A stretch of DNA of 64,000 nucleotides from Litomosoides sigmodontis (taxonomy: Eukaryota; Nematoda; Chromadorea; Rhabditida; Onchocercidae), in contig OY718804.1 of assembly GCA_963070105.1 (NCBI GenBank), positions 6,533,317 to 6,597,316 on the forward strand, read 5' to 3'. Of this stretch, positions 23,419-36,900 are shown piece by piece. A program made the position numbers and the translations under genes. The notes under the pieces were generated by a model. That model was not told the origin of the DNA. It saw nothing but the letters and a program-made list of their open reading frames with translations, and searched no databases. The number at the start of each line of letters is the position of its first letter. The first letter of the stretch is position 1.

Positions 23419-24506
23419 ATGGTAGAAATGCTACCACCGGTGACAGTTGCGTGCATCCTTCCAATTTTTCCTACCTTCATTTTCGTATTACTTATTATTG
23501 GTTGTTGTAAGTTTGTTTCGACACAACATTTCGAACACATTTGGAGTGGTTGAGCAGTGCCGAGCAACACATTTCTTAGCCATTTGTCTTTATATATGAT
23601 AATTGCACAGTTCCATTAGTGTCTTCTGATCTCTGTAACACTGCGAAATTCGTCGTATTAATTTGATAGAATATACAGATTTATACTGACACAATGCTCT
23701 TAGAACCAAAATTATATATAATTATGATTGTAGAATTGAGCTATCCTTTTGCTCGGTCAGTGTTATGAGGAAAAAGAGAAGTGACAACTGAGTGGAAGAA
23801 TAAGATCTGAGTTCTTCAAGTATTTTACGCACTTTGACGTACAAATTTTTTAGCTTCTAAAAAAGGAGAACATGAAATAGGAAGAAAAAAAGATGAAGCA
23901 GCAGCTCAGCCACAATCAACACCAGGATCAAAACCTGCAGAAACACCTGCAATGCCTGCAGAAAAGGTTTTAACTATTTCAGAATATACCTTACTCTTCG
24001 ATGAGCATTCGAACTCATATAATTTTAATTATTTGTTATTCAACAGATTTTTCGCTTTTCAGAAACCAAGCGAGAAAGAAGTAAACAAGGTCTCTTTCGG
24101 TTCTCATCATTCTTCCTTCTGATGATGCACATCTAATAAGTACATACAGAATAGGTCACTGCAGTTGGGATAACTTGTGAACGTTTTATGGCAAAAAATT
24201 GGATTGGAAAAAATTTAATGAGAATACCGACGTAGAGAAATATTCCGCTGTTGGTTCTATCCATCAAAACAAATTTGAAGTAGGGGCATGAAGAAGATTG
24301 AAATATAAATTTTCTAGGTTTAACAAATTTCAAAAAATTAACTGAAAAGTAGTAATTTGAGATTGCAGATTGAACCGAAAAAAGAGGCTAACACTGCAGC
24401 TGGAGGAGGTGCTGGCGGAGACGAGGAAGATGGAGGTTACGAATCATGTCCTGATATGACACCTGAACAACTTGCAAAAATTGCAAATGAATCTCCAGCT
24501 AAATGA
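23419..24506 (+). CDS. Small single-pass membrane protein of unknown family
   Basis: Four exons join in phase to 121 residues: 23419-23506, 23854-23966, 24063-24089 (a 27-base microexon) and 24369-24506. The protein starts MVEMLPPVTVAC and has one strongly hydrophobic segment at about residues 7-28, ending LLIIGC. The rest is a soluble tail rich in Lys, Glu, Ala and Pro, with a glycine run and an acidic patch before an ordered-looking end (GGYESCPDMTPEQLAKIANE). No cleavage site is obvious, so a type III-like anchor with a cytosolic or lumenal tail is likely. Every donor is GT and every acceptor follows a T-rich tract. I do not recognise the family and propose no function. The start could change if an upstream non-coding exon exists. 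Confidence 0.7.
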
Positions 24507-25340
24507 GTTAGTAAATAATACTTATAAAGGGAGCAGAATTTTTTTCGAAAGCTTTACTTATCGAATTTAGGCTTTACCTATTCGTACGGAAAATTTATGA
24601 AAGGAATAAATGAGTAGCACAATGCTGCCATAAGCCCTTGCATCTCAGCGATTCTTCTTCCATCTGACTGACCACTTGAGGAATCAAATTTGGTATAAAT
24701 TTAGAGAACAAGTGATGCGCGTAAATATGAAATATCGAAATCAAAAGTTAGAAAACTGATTAACAGCATGCCATTATTTTTATAATTATTGAAAAATGTT
24801 AAAATGGTTACATTTCCTGGATATTACTGAATGTTCGGTGCATCATCAATGTCATTATACTCTGTGATACAAATTTATTCACAACCTGTCAATTTCTCAA
24901 CTACAAATTATGAAGTGATGGTATGTTGAGTAGTTCCGCCTCTCTTTTGTGCTTCAATAAATTTTTCATAAATTTATGAAATTTTCAAATTTAAGAGATT
25001 ATTTGGTAATCAAAATTTATTGCTTCCATTTCTCACATCACTGTTTCTAATAGGCAGTGTTCTTCTTGCTTAACTTTAGTAACATCTAATTACATCTGAA
25101 TGTTATAAACTTAATCACATGAAGACATATATTTCACAACACCTCACAAATAATGGCGAAAGATCATGCAAATGTAGTAGAAACAGTAGTGGTATGATGT
25201 AGGTTTAAATTTAAATATTAATACACATTTTATCATTACTGAGAAACATACCAATTAATTAAACAAGAATGAGCGCACTCTTAGCTAGGTAAATAAAATG
25301 CATAAGAGCGAAAGAGAGCTAATGAGAGCAGAGCGGAATA
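24507..25340. other. Convergent 3' intergenic region
   Basis: Lies between the 3' ends of a + strand gene (stop at 24506) and a - strand gene (stop at 25341). No coding signal is seen. Poly(A)-type sequences such as AATAAA at about 24606 and 24956 fit 3' ends. Confidence 0.4.
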
Positions 25341-26797
25341 TTAAACACAAATAAGGGTAACAATAGCGCCTGTGAGCAGTGTGTGTACATAATTGAGGAT
25401 TATTATGGCGAAGTGGAACTCATTGATCCGTTGTATGGGTAAAGTTAGCATGAAGATGAGAGTGGCAAGGAGAGGTGAGTGGAGGTATTTCCGATAAGAA
25501 CGTCGAAGTTCATCATTTCCTTCATCCTCCGAGATGGAATGATCGGTTCCCATTGAACGCAAGCAATATCTATTTGGAGAGGTCAGATCAAAAGTAACAC
25601 ATGTATTAATGATTCTCTAAATTACTTTCAATTTATATTGCTGCTCCTTCTTACTCAAAAATTCCTTTCCTCAAAAAAAAAGTGTAAAAGCACTTTCAAG
25701 AACTTGGTACCTCACTCGGAATAGTTTGTTAAAGACAATCTGATGAAGGGAGAAGCTGATGAATATTAAATGAATATTTTACTACTGTCCTTCTCCTTAC
25801 AGCTATCAAAAATATACGCCATTTACCTGATAGAGCAGTAAACGAAAACGGAATAGGTGAGGTAAAGGATTGCGTGACGATGAGGTGGCCAAAGTTCGTA
25901 CATTTTTTTTAGTTTCATACACTCTTTTTCATAGCACAGAAACTGAAATGTATTCCACTTCTAAGACGGAGCACGTTACTTTTATAAACAAATAAAATCT
26001 AAAAATATGATTAAATTCGAATTGTTCTTATCTAATCGATATTTGAAATGTCCTTCCCACGTGTTTTTGAAACCGTTTCGAAATATTGATCAGTTGAAAA
26101 AAATGACATGAGAAATGTGTAACCTTTTCGAAATATTCAATATGTGAGATCTGGAAAACTATCGCAGAGAGTGCTACATTAAGCAATGTTGCAACAGACA
26201 GTTGTAGCGGTAACTTTAACCAATACAAGTATCTTTTGTTCTCCGAGAAAAATCTCGAAATCATGACAGCATCAAAATACATGTTATCAGAACTAAAGAG
26301 GGGGTCGATAAGATCAACAAATCTAGTCAATGCCTTTTTTCTTTCTAGATCGATTTAGGCAGAACATTTAGGTGAACAAACTCTACTGTATTTCACGTAT
26401 TTCATGTCCTAAGCATTGGCAACAATAAATTGAAAATAAATTTGCAAAGGACACATATTACCATCTTGGTAGCAGACTGTTGAAGCATCAATAACTCAAA
26501 AAAACCCACTTTTTTCTTCCCATAAAATTCCTTACGGAACTTAGTAACAGTGCACTACTATCCGAAATTCATCCTGATTCGAAATATGAAAATATCTACT
26601 CAGCACGAAAACTCTGTCAAAAATAAATTCAGCTCTGCCGAAAATATGTGCAATTCACAATGTTCGCTAAATGCGCACTCCTTGACCTAGTTGTGAAGGA
26701 AGAAGACATTGACCGATTTGCACTCACCGTTGGCCTTGAAAATTGCAAAGCGGATTTCATACCGTAACTCCGAAAACAAAGGAAGGAAACTTGTCAT
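25341..26797 (-). CDS. Four-helix membrane protein of unknown family
   Basis: Four exons on the - strand join in phase to 211 residues: 26797-26728, 26344-26124, 25942-25827 and 25569-25341. The start (MTSFLPLFSELRYEIRFAIF) is followed by a soluble N-terminal region and four hydrophobic segments at about residues 68-89, 120-139, 168-182 and 187-210, with an acidic loop (SISEDEGNDE) between the second and third. It ends right after the last helix. All four junctions keep phase, donors are GTGAGT, GTTACA and GTAAAT, and acceptors end CTAG, CAG and ATAG. The gene lies 424 bases behind eIF5B on the same strand, so shared transcription is possible. I do not recognise the family. An even helix count and no signal peptide suggest both ends face the cytosol, but that is inference. 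Confidence 0.65.
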
Positions 26798-27221
26798 GGA
26801 TCTCAACAAATTTTAATACCAGATCATTTGTCTTAGGCAGAATATCTGACATAGAAACGCAAAATGTAAGTGATCCCTTCTAATTTGCTCTCCAATCACC
26901 TAGAAAATTTCCCTTGCTTCCGTCCCACTGCTATAAAATGAATCTGTTGAACTAGTGCTAATCATGAAAACTCAACACCCATAAAATTACTAGGACAATG
27001 ACCGTTTATCTAAGCTCATGCTAGTAAACAAGAAACCAAGTTATTATTCACTTTGAAAGCCTGAACAACTGATATATCCAAGAACCGTTTATTCTCTTTG
27101 TACGTTTCCGTACATAACAGATGAATCATAAAAAGTTGAAAAACAGTGCGAAACAGTTAAAAGCAAAAAACCGTACTGAATTCGTTATAATACATCTTAG
27201 ATTTAGCTAGCAAAACAACAA
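26798..27221. other. Spacer behind eIF5B
   Basis: 424 bases between the eIF5B stop and the start of the membrane-protein gene on the same strand. It should contain the eIF5B 3' end and either a promoter or a trans-splice acceptor for the next gene. Nothing else is seen. Confidence 0.4.
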
Positions 27222-30200
27222 TCACATTATATCAAGGATTTTCTTCAGCTGAACAACCAGCTGCCAATCTGCTTTTGATAAATCATTTCGAAAATGTGCC
27301 TTGCAAACGTCTATTGTTTCACGCGTTATCTGAATTAAGAAAACAAGCTCTAAACGACTCACTTTCCCGTTTCTCGGTTGCTTAATATCCTTTTATTACA
27401 ACTATTTGAAATTTATTAATACTCCCACCTCACTAGTTAAACGTGTTGCTTTAAATTATCAGATGCGATGTAGCATTTATTAAAACTGATATGAGTCAAT
27501 CAACAGTAAAGAGTAACAACATTTTATAAAAAATTAAAATTTTTCGTAAATCCCGAATAGTACGTACAAATCTGAACGAAAACATAAGCTTGTTAAGAAA
27601 TTTGGAAAAACTTACCCGACTAACCAATGTATCTTGATGGGTGAAATGCCTTCCATAAAGTTTTGGTGCCTCACCAGTTGTATTTTCTATTTTTATGCAA
27701 ACTTCTTCCCCTTGCCGAGCTACTTCTAATTGTTCATGATTCCGCTCAATACTTGTGACATTACCAATGAAGATAGACTGAAACTGAAACTCTCGGAAAA
27801 ATAACTGAGTATGATTTCATATACCTTTCAATTAATAAATTCAAAGCAAAAAAAATTCGTTAAGAACCCACGTCTTTAGAGGGAACACACAGTGGAACGC
27901 CTCGTTTGAGTTGTCCAGCTTCAACGGATACACCAATAACGATGGGATTACGAGCATTAAATATGTGTTGTGGAAGAATCCTCAATTTGCACGGGAAAAC
28001 TGCTAAATGTTCGTTCTGCCGTCGGCGTTTAAGTCTCAATTCCTCTCTGAAATTTATTTAGAGACGATAGATAAACTTTCCTTTCACCTTTGAAGATTTA
28101 TTTCTAAACCTCTTCACGTCCGTGAATACAAACGTGATTCAGTATTGAATCACAGTCGCGATAGCAATAAATACTGTCACGTATCACGACATTTTAAAAC
28201 ACACACATTTATGATGAAGGCACTGAAAAGTATTAACTTTTAACTTTCTCATAGAAGTCTAACAGTACGTTTATAACACTTTAGATTTCAAGCTGATTAT
28301 TTTTCACTCTTATTTTTTTGACTATCCGCTTGTCCTACTATTTCTAGCCTTCATAATGCTAAAATCATATACCTGTATTTTAAGAAACTATCTTCCAGAT
28401 GGTAAATAATGTCAGCAGAGAAAATGCGAACACCTTCACTGGCTGCAAACTGTTCCACCTCACGATCGACACGAACATCAAACGCAAGTATGCAAGCATA
28501 CTCTTCTTTCCTCTCTAACATCGCTGCTGCTTTCTGCACGTCTTTTTTATGCACGGGCCCAATATTCACATTTGAATATGGTATTTTTTGCGTCTAAAAT
28601 AAAATTTAAATATATATTTTTTTCTTTCATTGAAACAAATGCAAAAAAAGTTTCGAAAGGATAAAACCATACTCTTAGGAACTCCAATAAAGCTTCTAAT
28701 GAGCCTAACGTACTAGCTTGAACGTATACACCTTCGGGTTTCTTCTTAATAGCCATAAGAGCTTTAGATAACTGTGCCTCACAGTCCTCCCTGAAATACA
28801 GCACATTTGCAATGTTAACATAATCAACAGATTTCCAGAACCAACACACGGAAATCTCATATTTTCAGATATTTCCAGGAATAGAAAGCATACTTGAGTA
28901 CGAGAAGTTCATCTTCTCGGTTTGCAACAAATATTGGCAAACCAGCAAGTGCTTTGTCCAAATTCTTTGCAAGTACTTTAACTCCTTGTGCACCCTTTAC
29001 CATTTGATAATGTTCATATGCATTCTAAAAGTATGTCAATACTCATATATTGAATATATGAATACATCCTCCACTTAGACAAATTTCATACCTACCACCA
29101 CAAGCAAGATCGCTCAAAATTCTTTCCATTAAGCATTTCAACTGCACAAATTACATATAAAATATGCTTTTCAAATTAAAAGAAAACATCAAATGAAAAA
29201 CTAATTATACCTTGACCCTCAATTCTTTTAAAGGCTGTGGCATCAACAGCTCGCGAATCTGAGTGATAATAGCCCCGTCAGTACCTGTAAGGACGATAAT
29301 ATCGCCGACTCTTAAAGAACCATTGACTAGTATAACATCTATCGTAGTTCCTAATCCGGGAAGAGACTTTACCTAAAAAATACAGATTTTTTACATCTTA
29401 CACGCCATATACATATTAAGTTATTAGAAAGATTTAAAAAAAAAAAAAACATGCTATTTTCCTTACCTCCATAACGGTACAGTCAAGCTCCTCGCAATAT
29501 GCTAACTTCTCAGCTAGCCTATTCTGTGAATCATTAATAATATGTGCTATAATATTACCAATACCATCGCCAAGAAATGCAGAAGTCGGGACCATACTAA
29601 TATATTCGTTTAAATCTGGATTTTCGTTTGCCATAACGACATTGACTCCCTGAAGAACAGAATAATACGTGAATGAATTAAAATCAATCACACACTCATA
29701 GGAATATTTTCACCAGTGCGACAAACTTTGTAGTGTTCCAGCTTTATTTATACGTGTTAATCGGAACTACCCAATTCTCAAGGCATTTTCTTTCTCATTC
29801 TTCCTGAACTAAGATAGCCATGGTATACCTGTTCAGCGAATTGTAACACGACTTTATCTTTAAGCTCCTTGAACTGCAGCTGGGTATTGAGTGGTTGCGA
29901 CTTTAAGTGCTGGTAGATATCTTTTCGTGGATTTGATTCGTAATCGTATAAACGATCGATCTGGAGATGATAATTATAGAAAGTATAAAATACAAAATCA
30001 TGTGCGAAAAAGTGACATAAAGTACAAGAAATTACGTTAAAATTACTTTATTCAATGCTATCACAAATGGAGTTTCCCTCTTCCTCAGCAAATTGAACGA
30101 CTCGAGTGTCTGTTGCTCAAGTCCATGCATCAGATCAACAACCAAAATTGCATAATCGCATAATGAAGAACCACGAGATCGCAAATTTCTAAAAAAACTA

Positions 30201-33200
30201 AGCTTGGCACTCGAAATAAGACATTACCATTAGATCTCACACAGAAATAAATTTCGTACAACATCATTTATATGATCTCGTTCGCCGTATCATTTTCATA
30301 TGGATTTTCTTATTTACATCTATTTTATTCATAATATTCTTATCTTTAATATATTTTTTTACTCGCCATTGATTACAATATGAAAAAAAGCATAACAGTT
30401 ATATGGAGAGAAAGAAAAAAACTCTTGACTGTAATGCGCAAAATGTGTGAAGTAAGAAACTGCCCTTAATATTGCACTGATACTGGATAAAACTGTTTTA
30501 GGTTCACATTTTTTACAAATATTATTATCATGATGACATTTAATAAAAACATGCACAAAATTCTGAAGGTAAAGCAACTTACGAAAAACTTTCATGACCG
30601 GGAGTGTCAATTATTAAGAGTCCAGGAATTTTCATTTCACTGCTGACAAACTAAAAAAAAAAACTTGTGAGATAAAGAAAATAAAATGCAAGGTAACAAA
30701 TAAATTAAACCGATATCAGAACTAATCACTCACATCACGAACCATCTTCGTACGTTCCACAATTGCTGCAGCCGGCACTTGTGTAGCACCGATTTGCTGT
30801 GTTATTCCACCAGCTTCTGCATCTTGTACATTTGTACGGCGTATCTATTAAAGAAAAACAGATGACGATATATCAACGAAGATGCATAAGCAAAATCACA
30901 CAGCAAAAGTGAAGGAATAAAGTACCGTATCCAACATCTTCGTTTTCCCCGTATCGACATGTCCAAGCACACATATTACTGGTGATCGCAAGTTGTTTGT
31001 TGAACGTTTGGCTTCAGCTTGCTCACGTCGCTTCTGAAATGGAAATTCCAAATAATAAAATAACTGATAATCTCACCAAAAAATAAAACAAAATCGATAA
31101 AAAATAAATTCATATCAAAGGAGCAAACCACAACCTTCAAACGCGCTCGAACTTTCTCTTTCAACTGCTCTTTACTCTCCCGACTTTCGTGCTCATCATT
31201 ACTGGTTTCTTCCTCATCTTCTTCATCCGATTCTTCTGAAGAATCGGAGTCTTCTGCCTCTTCAACGAATTGTCTTGATTCAAATTTCAAAGAAACTACC
31301 TGAAAAAGGAAGATAAACGACCTGAATATCCTCATTCCTTTCAACAAAAAATGAGTGACGCTTAAAGAATTATAAACCTCATTATAAACTTAAAGAATTA
31401 TAAACCTCATTTTCTGCAGCAGTCGTTTGCACAACCTGTTCTACAACACATGATGCCAGTTCTTCTTGTTCTTCTCCATGTATATTTTCCCAGTTATCAA
31501 TAACTCCATCAGCCGTATCCCATGAACTAAGTATTTCGCCATCTTGTGGCTTCATCGATTCAAGATGTTCTAAAGCTTTCATCTCTGCAGCCGGTAAAGA
31601 CTCAGCATTTTCTGGAGCGGTTTCTAGAACAGAAGGTGCAAAGTCAAATCATCAAGAATGCAAGTAAAACAAAACATTTAACAAAACATATAGATATGTA
31701 ATTAATGCTGTTGAAAAAAACCTTTCTTGTCTTGTTTCAACTCTTTTTTTGGTTTTTTCTTCCCATACACAGGACGTTTCATTGGCGCCTCTTCATTTTC
31801 TCGCCTTAGTGCACTTGGTAGTATGATATCTAAGTAAATCGGTAAATATTAATCGGCCACACAAACAAGTATACCGTTTAATATAACCAGTTAGAAAGCC
31901 ATACTTGAATTAGCTAATAATGCTTGCTGTCTTCTCAGTTTTTCCTTCTGCGCTGGTGTCAGGTACTTGCCTTCGGCCTTCAACTTTTCATCACGTTCTT
32001 TTTTCTTTTGTTTCTCACGTTCCCTCTTCTCTTTCGCCAATCGTTCCTAAAGAAAAATAGCAATTGGAAACCTATGAACAGCCGAGATAATTAATCGGCA
32101 AAAAAGAGGCCTACTTCTTCTTCTTTCGCTTTCTGTTGTGCAATCAACCTCTCCTCCTCTTCCTTCTGCTCCTTCAGTATCCGTTCCTCCTCCTCTTGCT
32201 TCCTACGTAATATTTCTTTGATAAAATCAACCTAGAAATATGTCATTTTATTTGAAATAGAAGTCCAAGCTAATACATAAGTAGAACAGAACGTCTTTAT
32301 AACAACAAATTAAACAAAAGCAAAACTCTCACAAAAACATTCACAGAAAACAACTACAGTCAAACACTGTATAATTATTGTGGAAAGAATAACAGTCAAA
32401 CATACATGTTTTTTCTTCTTTGTTTCCTTTTTGTCTCCATCCTTTTTTGCATCGCTTTTCTTTTTCTTCTTTTTTTCTGTCGTATCACTTGCCTCAAAGA
32501 AATTTACTCAGAAAAATTTTTGGTCCTTAAATTTTCAAAACCATTTACTATAATCAGTCCAAAAAGAAAAAATGTTCTTCAACTTTCAGCCAACAACCAT
32601 ACCACAACTACATTAATGCAGCCACTTACTCTTTGATTTTCCACTGAAATGGCGTCTACCTCAACAGGTGATTCAACCTCTGCTGGCTTTTCCTTTTCGG
32701 CCGAACTTTTTTTCTTCTTCTTTTTATCTTTTTTCTTGGCCATAACATCACCGCCATCAGCTGCTATGGAGGCTACTTCTCCAGCCTTGTCAGCATCGAC
32801 TGAAATAATCTTTTATATTATCCATAACCCAAAAGCAAACAGGACATGAAGTTGCGAATCTATCGCAATCTGGATAGCCAGTCTCATATAATTTTGCTTT
32901 CTAAATAAATAATTTACCCGTAACATTTGCAGCTGTTGATATTTCCAAATCTTCACCAGCTTGTACTTCTGCTATATAAGGTACGCTAGAACTTCCTCCT
33001 TTTTTCTTCTTTTCTTTTGATACTTTCTCTCTTGGTTTTTCGAGGTCCGCAAGTAAAGCATCTAAATCCTCATCCTCTTTCAAACCCTAAATATAAAGCT
33101 TATAATTCATAGCAAAATCAAGAGATACATCGGAAACATTGAACATATATTAAATTCGGAAAAAAAATTACCTTTTTCCCTTTTTTTCCTTTTCCTTTTC

Positions 33201-33926
33201 CCTCTTCTTTTAACTTTGTTGTTGCTTGTTGCTTAGAGAACCCTTTTGTTTCGTTAGCTTTATTCTTTTCATTCATCTTTTTTTTCCCTTGTTTGCTTTT
33301 TTCGACCTCGTGTGCCTTATCAGAATCTTCACTAATGGTTCCTTCCTTTTCCGTATCATTGTCGTCAGAATCGTGCTGAAATCAAACAACACACCAAAAT
33401 CAGTCAAAACACCCACCATCCCAAATTTGGAAGTCGCGAAAAAAATAACACTGGAGGAGAGCCTGAGCGCTGGCAAATGGAAACATTCTGGGTAACAAAT
33501 GACGAAAATAAACATACTTCAGCAAGCATATTGAATGCTCCGCTTTTTCCTTTCCCATAAAAAGGTACCATCGTTTCTCCCTCACTCTCATTATCGTCAT
33601 AAGTCTCAGAACCGGATGACAATTTCAATTCTGCTGCCTTGACATCAAGATCTTCCAACCTGTTCACCGTCAGACTTTCAATACAAAACGAAACAAAGTA
33701 ATTAAATCCAATCAACAAATTTTCAACATTATTGCAGCAAAGTTGCCAACACAAGTTCACCTTCCAAAAAGAAGAAAAAGCATGGCCATATAACCTTTCA
33801 AGCATAGTTACCACAGGTTTTAGGCGATTAGTACGATATTTTGGCATGATTACGATAAATGATAATGCTTTTATGACTTTACCAATCATTCTTCTTATTG
33901 CCCTTTTTCTTCTTCTTTGTTGCCAT
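27222..33926 (-). CDS. iffb-1: Eukaryotic translation initiation factor 5B (eIF5B), ribosomal subunit-joining GTPase
   Basis: A gene of about 23 exons, from the first exon at 33926-33883 ([14 protein letters not shown]) to the last at 27329-27222. eIF5B is the bacterial IF2 homologue that joins the 60S subunit to the initiation complex. The N-terminal third (about 33.6-31.1 kb) is Lys/Glu-rich and ends in an acidic run ([15 protein letters not shown]). The GTPase motifs follow in order: GHVDTGKT (G1, about 30.95 kb), [10 protein letters not shown] (G2, about 30.8 kb), DTPGH (G3, about 30.61 kb) and NKID split by an intron (about 30.04 and 29.96 kb). Domains II-IV are clear ([59 protein letters not shown]), and the end, [15 protein letters not shown], matches the conserved C terminus. 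I did not resolve every exon boundary. The tandem duplication at 31361-31411 doubles one 5' splice site. Confidence 0.95.
31361..31411. repeat. 28-base tandem duplication covering an eIF5B 5' splice site
   Basis: The unit starting CTTAAAGAATTATAAACCTC at 31361 repeats from 31389, a period of 28. On the - strand each copy contains GAG/GTTTAT. The copy used in the gene model ends an exon at 31406; the second potential donor follows exon position 31378. Confidence 0.9.
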
Positions 33927-36900
33927 TTTCAAACGGAATCATTTGTTTTGCGAGCTGAACTTTATCAGTCAACTGATATGTGGTCGAAATGACAACTGAA
34001 ACTGATCCCGCTCGTATTAAGAATTAATCTCGGAATCCACACAACAAACGACATGAACGAACGCCGCCAACAACTCCCGCCTGTCACTGTCCTCCGATGA
34101 ACTACGAAAATTGCAATGATGCAGTTCATCCCGATGACTGGGGTCACTATGAGATTAATGATCCCAAGGTGTCTGAATTTGAGCTCAAGCTGGACTGCCT
34201 TTCAGCAACAAGTTTTTATTTTTTTGCGGTAGCAATAAGCGATCCCCATAGTTTGCTAAAATTGAGAAAACGGCACTTTGGGAATGAAGAAGTCTATAAA
34301 AATTTCTCCTTTAAATGGTTATTTTGAAAAAAACCTGAGAAGAAATACGAAAGAAAGTTATAAAATAACGCAAGTCATTTTGGATCAGATCGTCTAGGTA
34401 AAATTATCAAGTTTGAAAGCTGTTCCAAATTGAATACGATATCATGACCCTTAGGTAAGTTGAGTTTGATACCTTGAAATTCACAAAGAATTCTCGTAAA
34501 ACCATCTGAATAAGACAATTTGTTGGAAAAAAGATTTGAAAAAAATCCTCTCCTAAGTGGTATATATTAATGTTATTTTTTTGTTCATCTCTTGACCAGC
34601 TTGCTAGCTTGCTTGTTGATCTCCTGACGTGAAATAAGAATTTGCTGAAATCCAAGCCAAAGTCCGTTAAACTTTAGCACTAATTTAGGTATCAATGCAA
34701 TTGATTTTTATTGTAAATAGTCGACTATGCCTCACCAGAAGAATCCATTAGCATAAGATAAATTTTTCACTTTTGAATTTTCGCAGACGGAAAATCAACT
34801 TCTCAATTCCGCAAGCTTCAGTTTCTCATTGTCACATGCATATGATGACAGTTTTCCTGGCCGTTTCCGAAGTTTTCCTCATCACTCATTCTTTCAATTA
34901 AGAAATTTGAAATGACACCGAATCAAAAGCTACTTCAAAGAAGGCTCCTTCAAGACACATTACCTTTGCTATCCTGAACGACAATGATTTCCTGACTCAT
35001 AAAACTTATCTCTTGAAAGTATCAGCAAACTTTTGCCTTATCTTCTGGTGCAGCAATATTTACCGTCTTCCTGTTCTTTTCAAATAGCCAAGTGCCAATA
35101 GTACTTGAAAAAATTGGCTTACTAGAAGGACATATATTAATAATCCATTTTTCTTTTTAAATTTCGACAGCTTTTGTAGAACTAAAACTGTACACACACT
35201 GTCCATCATTTTTTATTTTTCTTATTATGATATGGGGATTTTGTAACTGAAAAGGAACCCACAAGACTAACCTATTCGGAACTACCCTGCTGTTAATATG
35301 AACTTATCAAACATTCTTTTAAGTCAAACCTTTAAACTTTTTTTCTAAATCTAACTTCTATACATTACAGTCCCGTTAATAACGAAAGCGTTTCATTCCT
35401 CCGTTTATACCGTTTGAGAATTCAGACTTAAAACTTGAGCCATTTAAAATGTTTTTGTATGATTTTGAACAAGAAAAATTGAGTTCATGAAAGTGTTTGG
35501 ATAACATCCAAAAGAAAACAAGGTAGCAACACATTCAACAAAATTTTTTATCAGTTGCTCGGAAAGATCAAACAATATACAATTAAACGACAACATATTT
35601 TTATTTTAATAGTCGACTTCTTCTATTGTTTAATTCTAAATCCAAATGATTTTTGAGGATTCAAAAGGCAGCGGAAGTTTGTCTATTCTTCGTTCTTATC
35701 AAAATGCATCGGCCTTCACCATTTTTAGAAAAAATTTTTACATAATTATTAGGTGTAAACAAAAACGATGAGATCTTCTGCGAGGGAATTTTGATGACAA
35801 CTAAAATTACATCTTAAATAAAATTTATTCAGGGGTAGAATGGTATCGGTCCTTCATTACGGGGTCGGGAGGAGAAAAACGCAAATAGTTATCACAGATA
35901 TAAGGGTCTTTTTAGTGCGAAGTGTTTGCATGATACGAACAGATTGAATGTAAATTACTACAAACCAAGAGGAATTTATCCAATTTTTTCGCCATCTGTT
36001 TAGTTGAGGAAAGAAATTTGGTAGGTTGCACCTTATATTTTCAAGTCTTTGAAAATAGGCAAAATTCACTTATCTCTTTTATTGCTCCAACTTCAGCCAC
36101 TATTTCTTCTTGAGAAAAAACAAAACATTAGTACAAGTGCAACATATAGTATGAAATGATTGAACTGATGAAAATGATTCGCAGAAAGTTATACTGTAAA
36201 AGGATATGATCTAAAATGCTAATTTATGTTTATGCCTACAAAAACTCGCACTTATTTCCTTATGATTGTAACTTATGTGATCAAAAACCATTCCATGATT
36301 TAATTTCACCCGAAATTTTGAAGAAGCTAGTTTATGTCTGCCAATTCCTCGTTTACAATGAATTCTAAAATTATTTACTTTAATCGCTGATGCAATAAAA
36401 GATGCCTTCATCTGATAATGCACCTTTTTCCTTCGAACCTGATTCCAATCTTATTCAAAAAGTTCTACTTTTACTTTTTCGTATTACATTCATTAATAAA
36501 AAGGATCAGCAAGTTTTTCAGTGTTATACTACCTCAGTTTAACTGTATCCAAACGAATCTCTTTCCCACTAAACGAACACATAAGTTAACTGAGTGATCG
36601 ACTCTATTAATGATAACATAACCCACGGATAATAAATCTGCAAACGTCTAACACTTTCATCACAGAATTCGACAAAAATTGCCACACAAAACTCAGCTAG
36701 AACAAAACGAAACACGATTTATTGGCTATGCCATAATCTAAACGTATGACATTTGATAATCTTTCCGCTCAACCAGTATTCCTACCCTACCTCTTAATTC
36801 TTAAAGAACTACTTTAATTTCAAAAGAAATAAAGTTAACTGCTATGCTCGCTTTTGTAAACACTCATCTGAACCACATTCCAAATCATTAGGAGTTAAAC

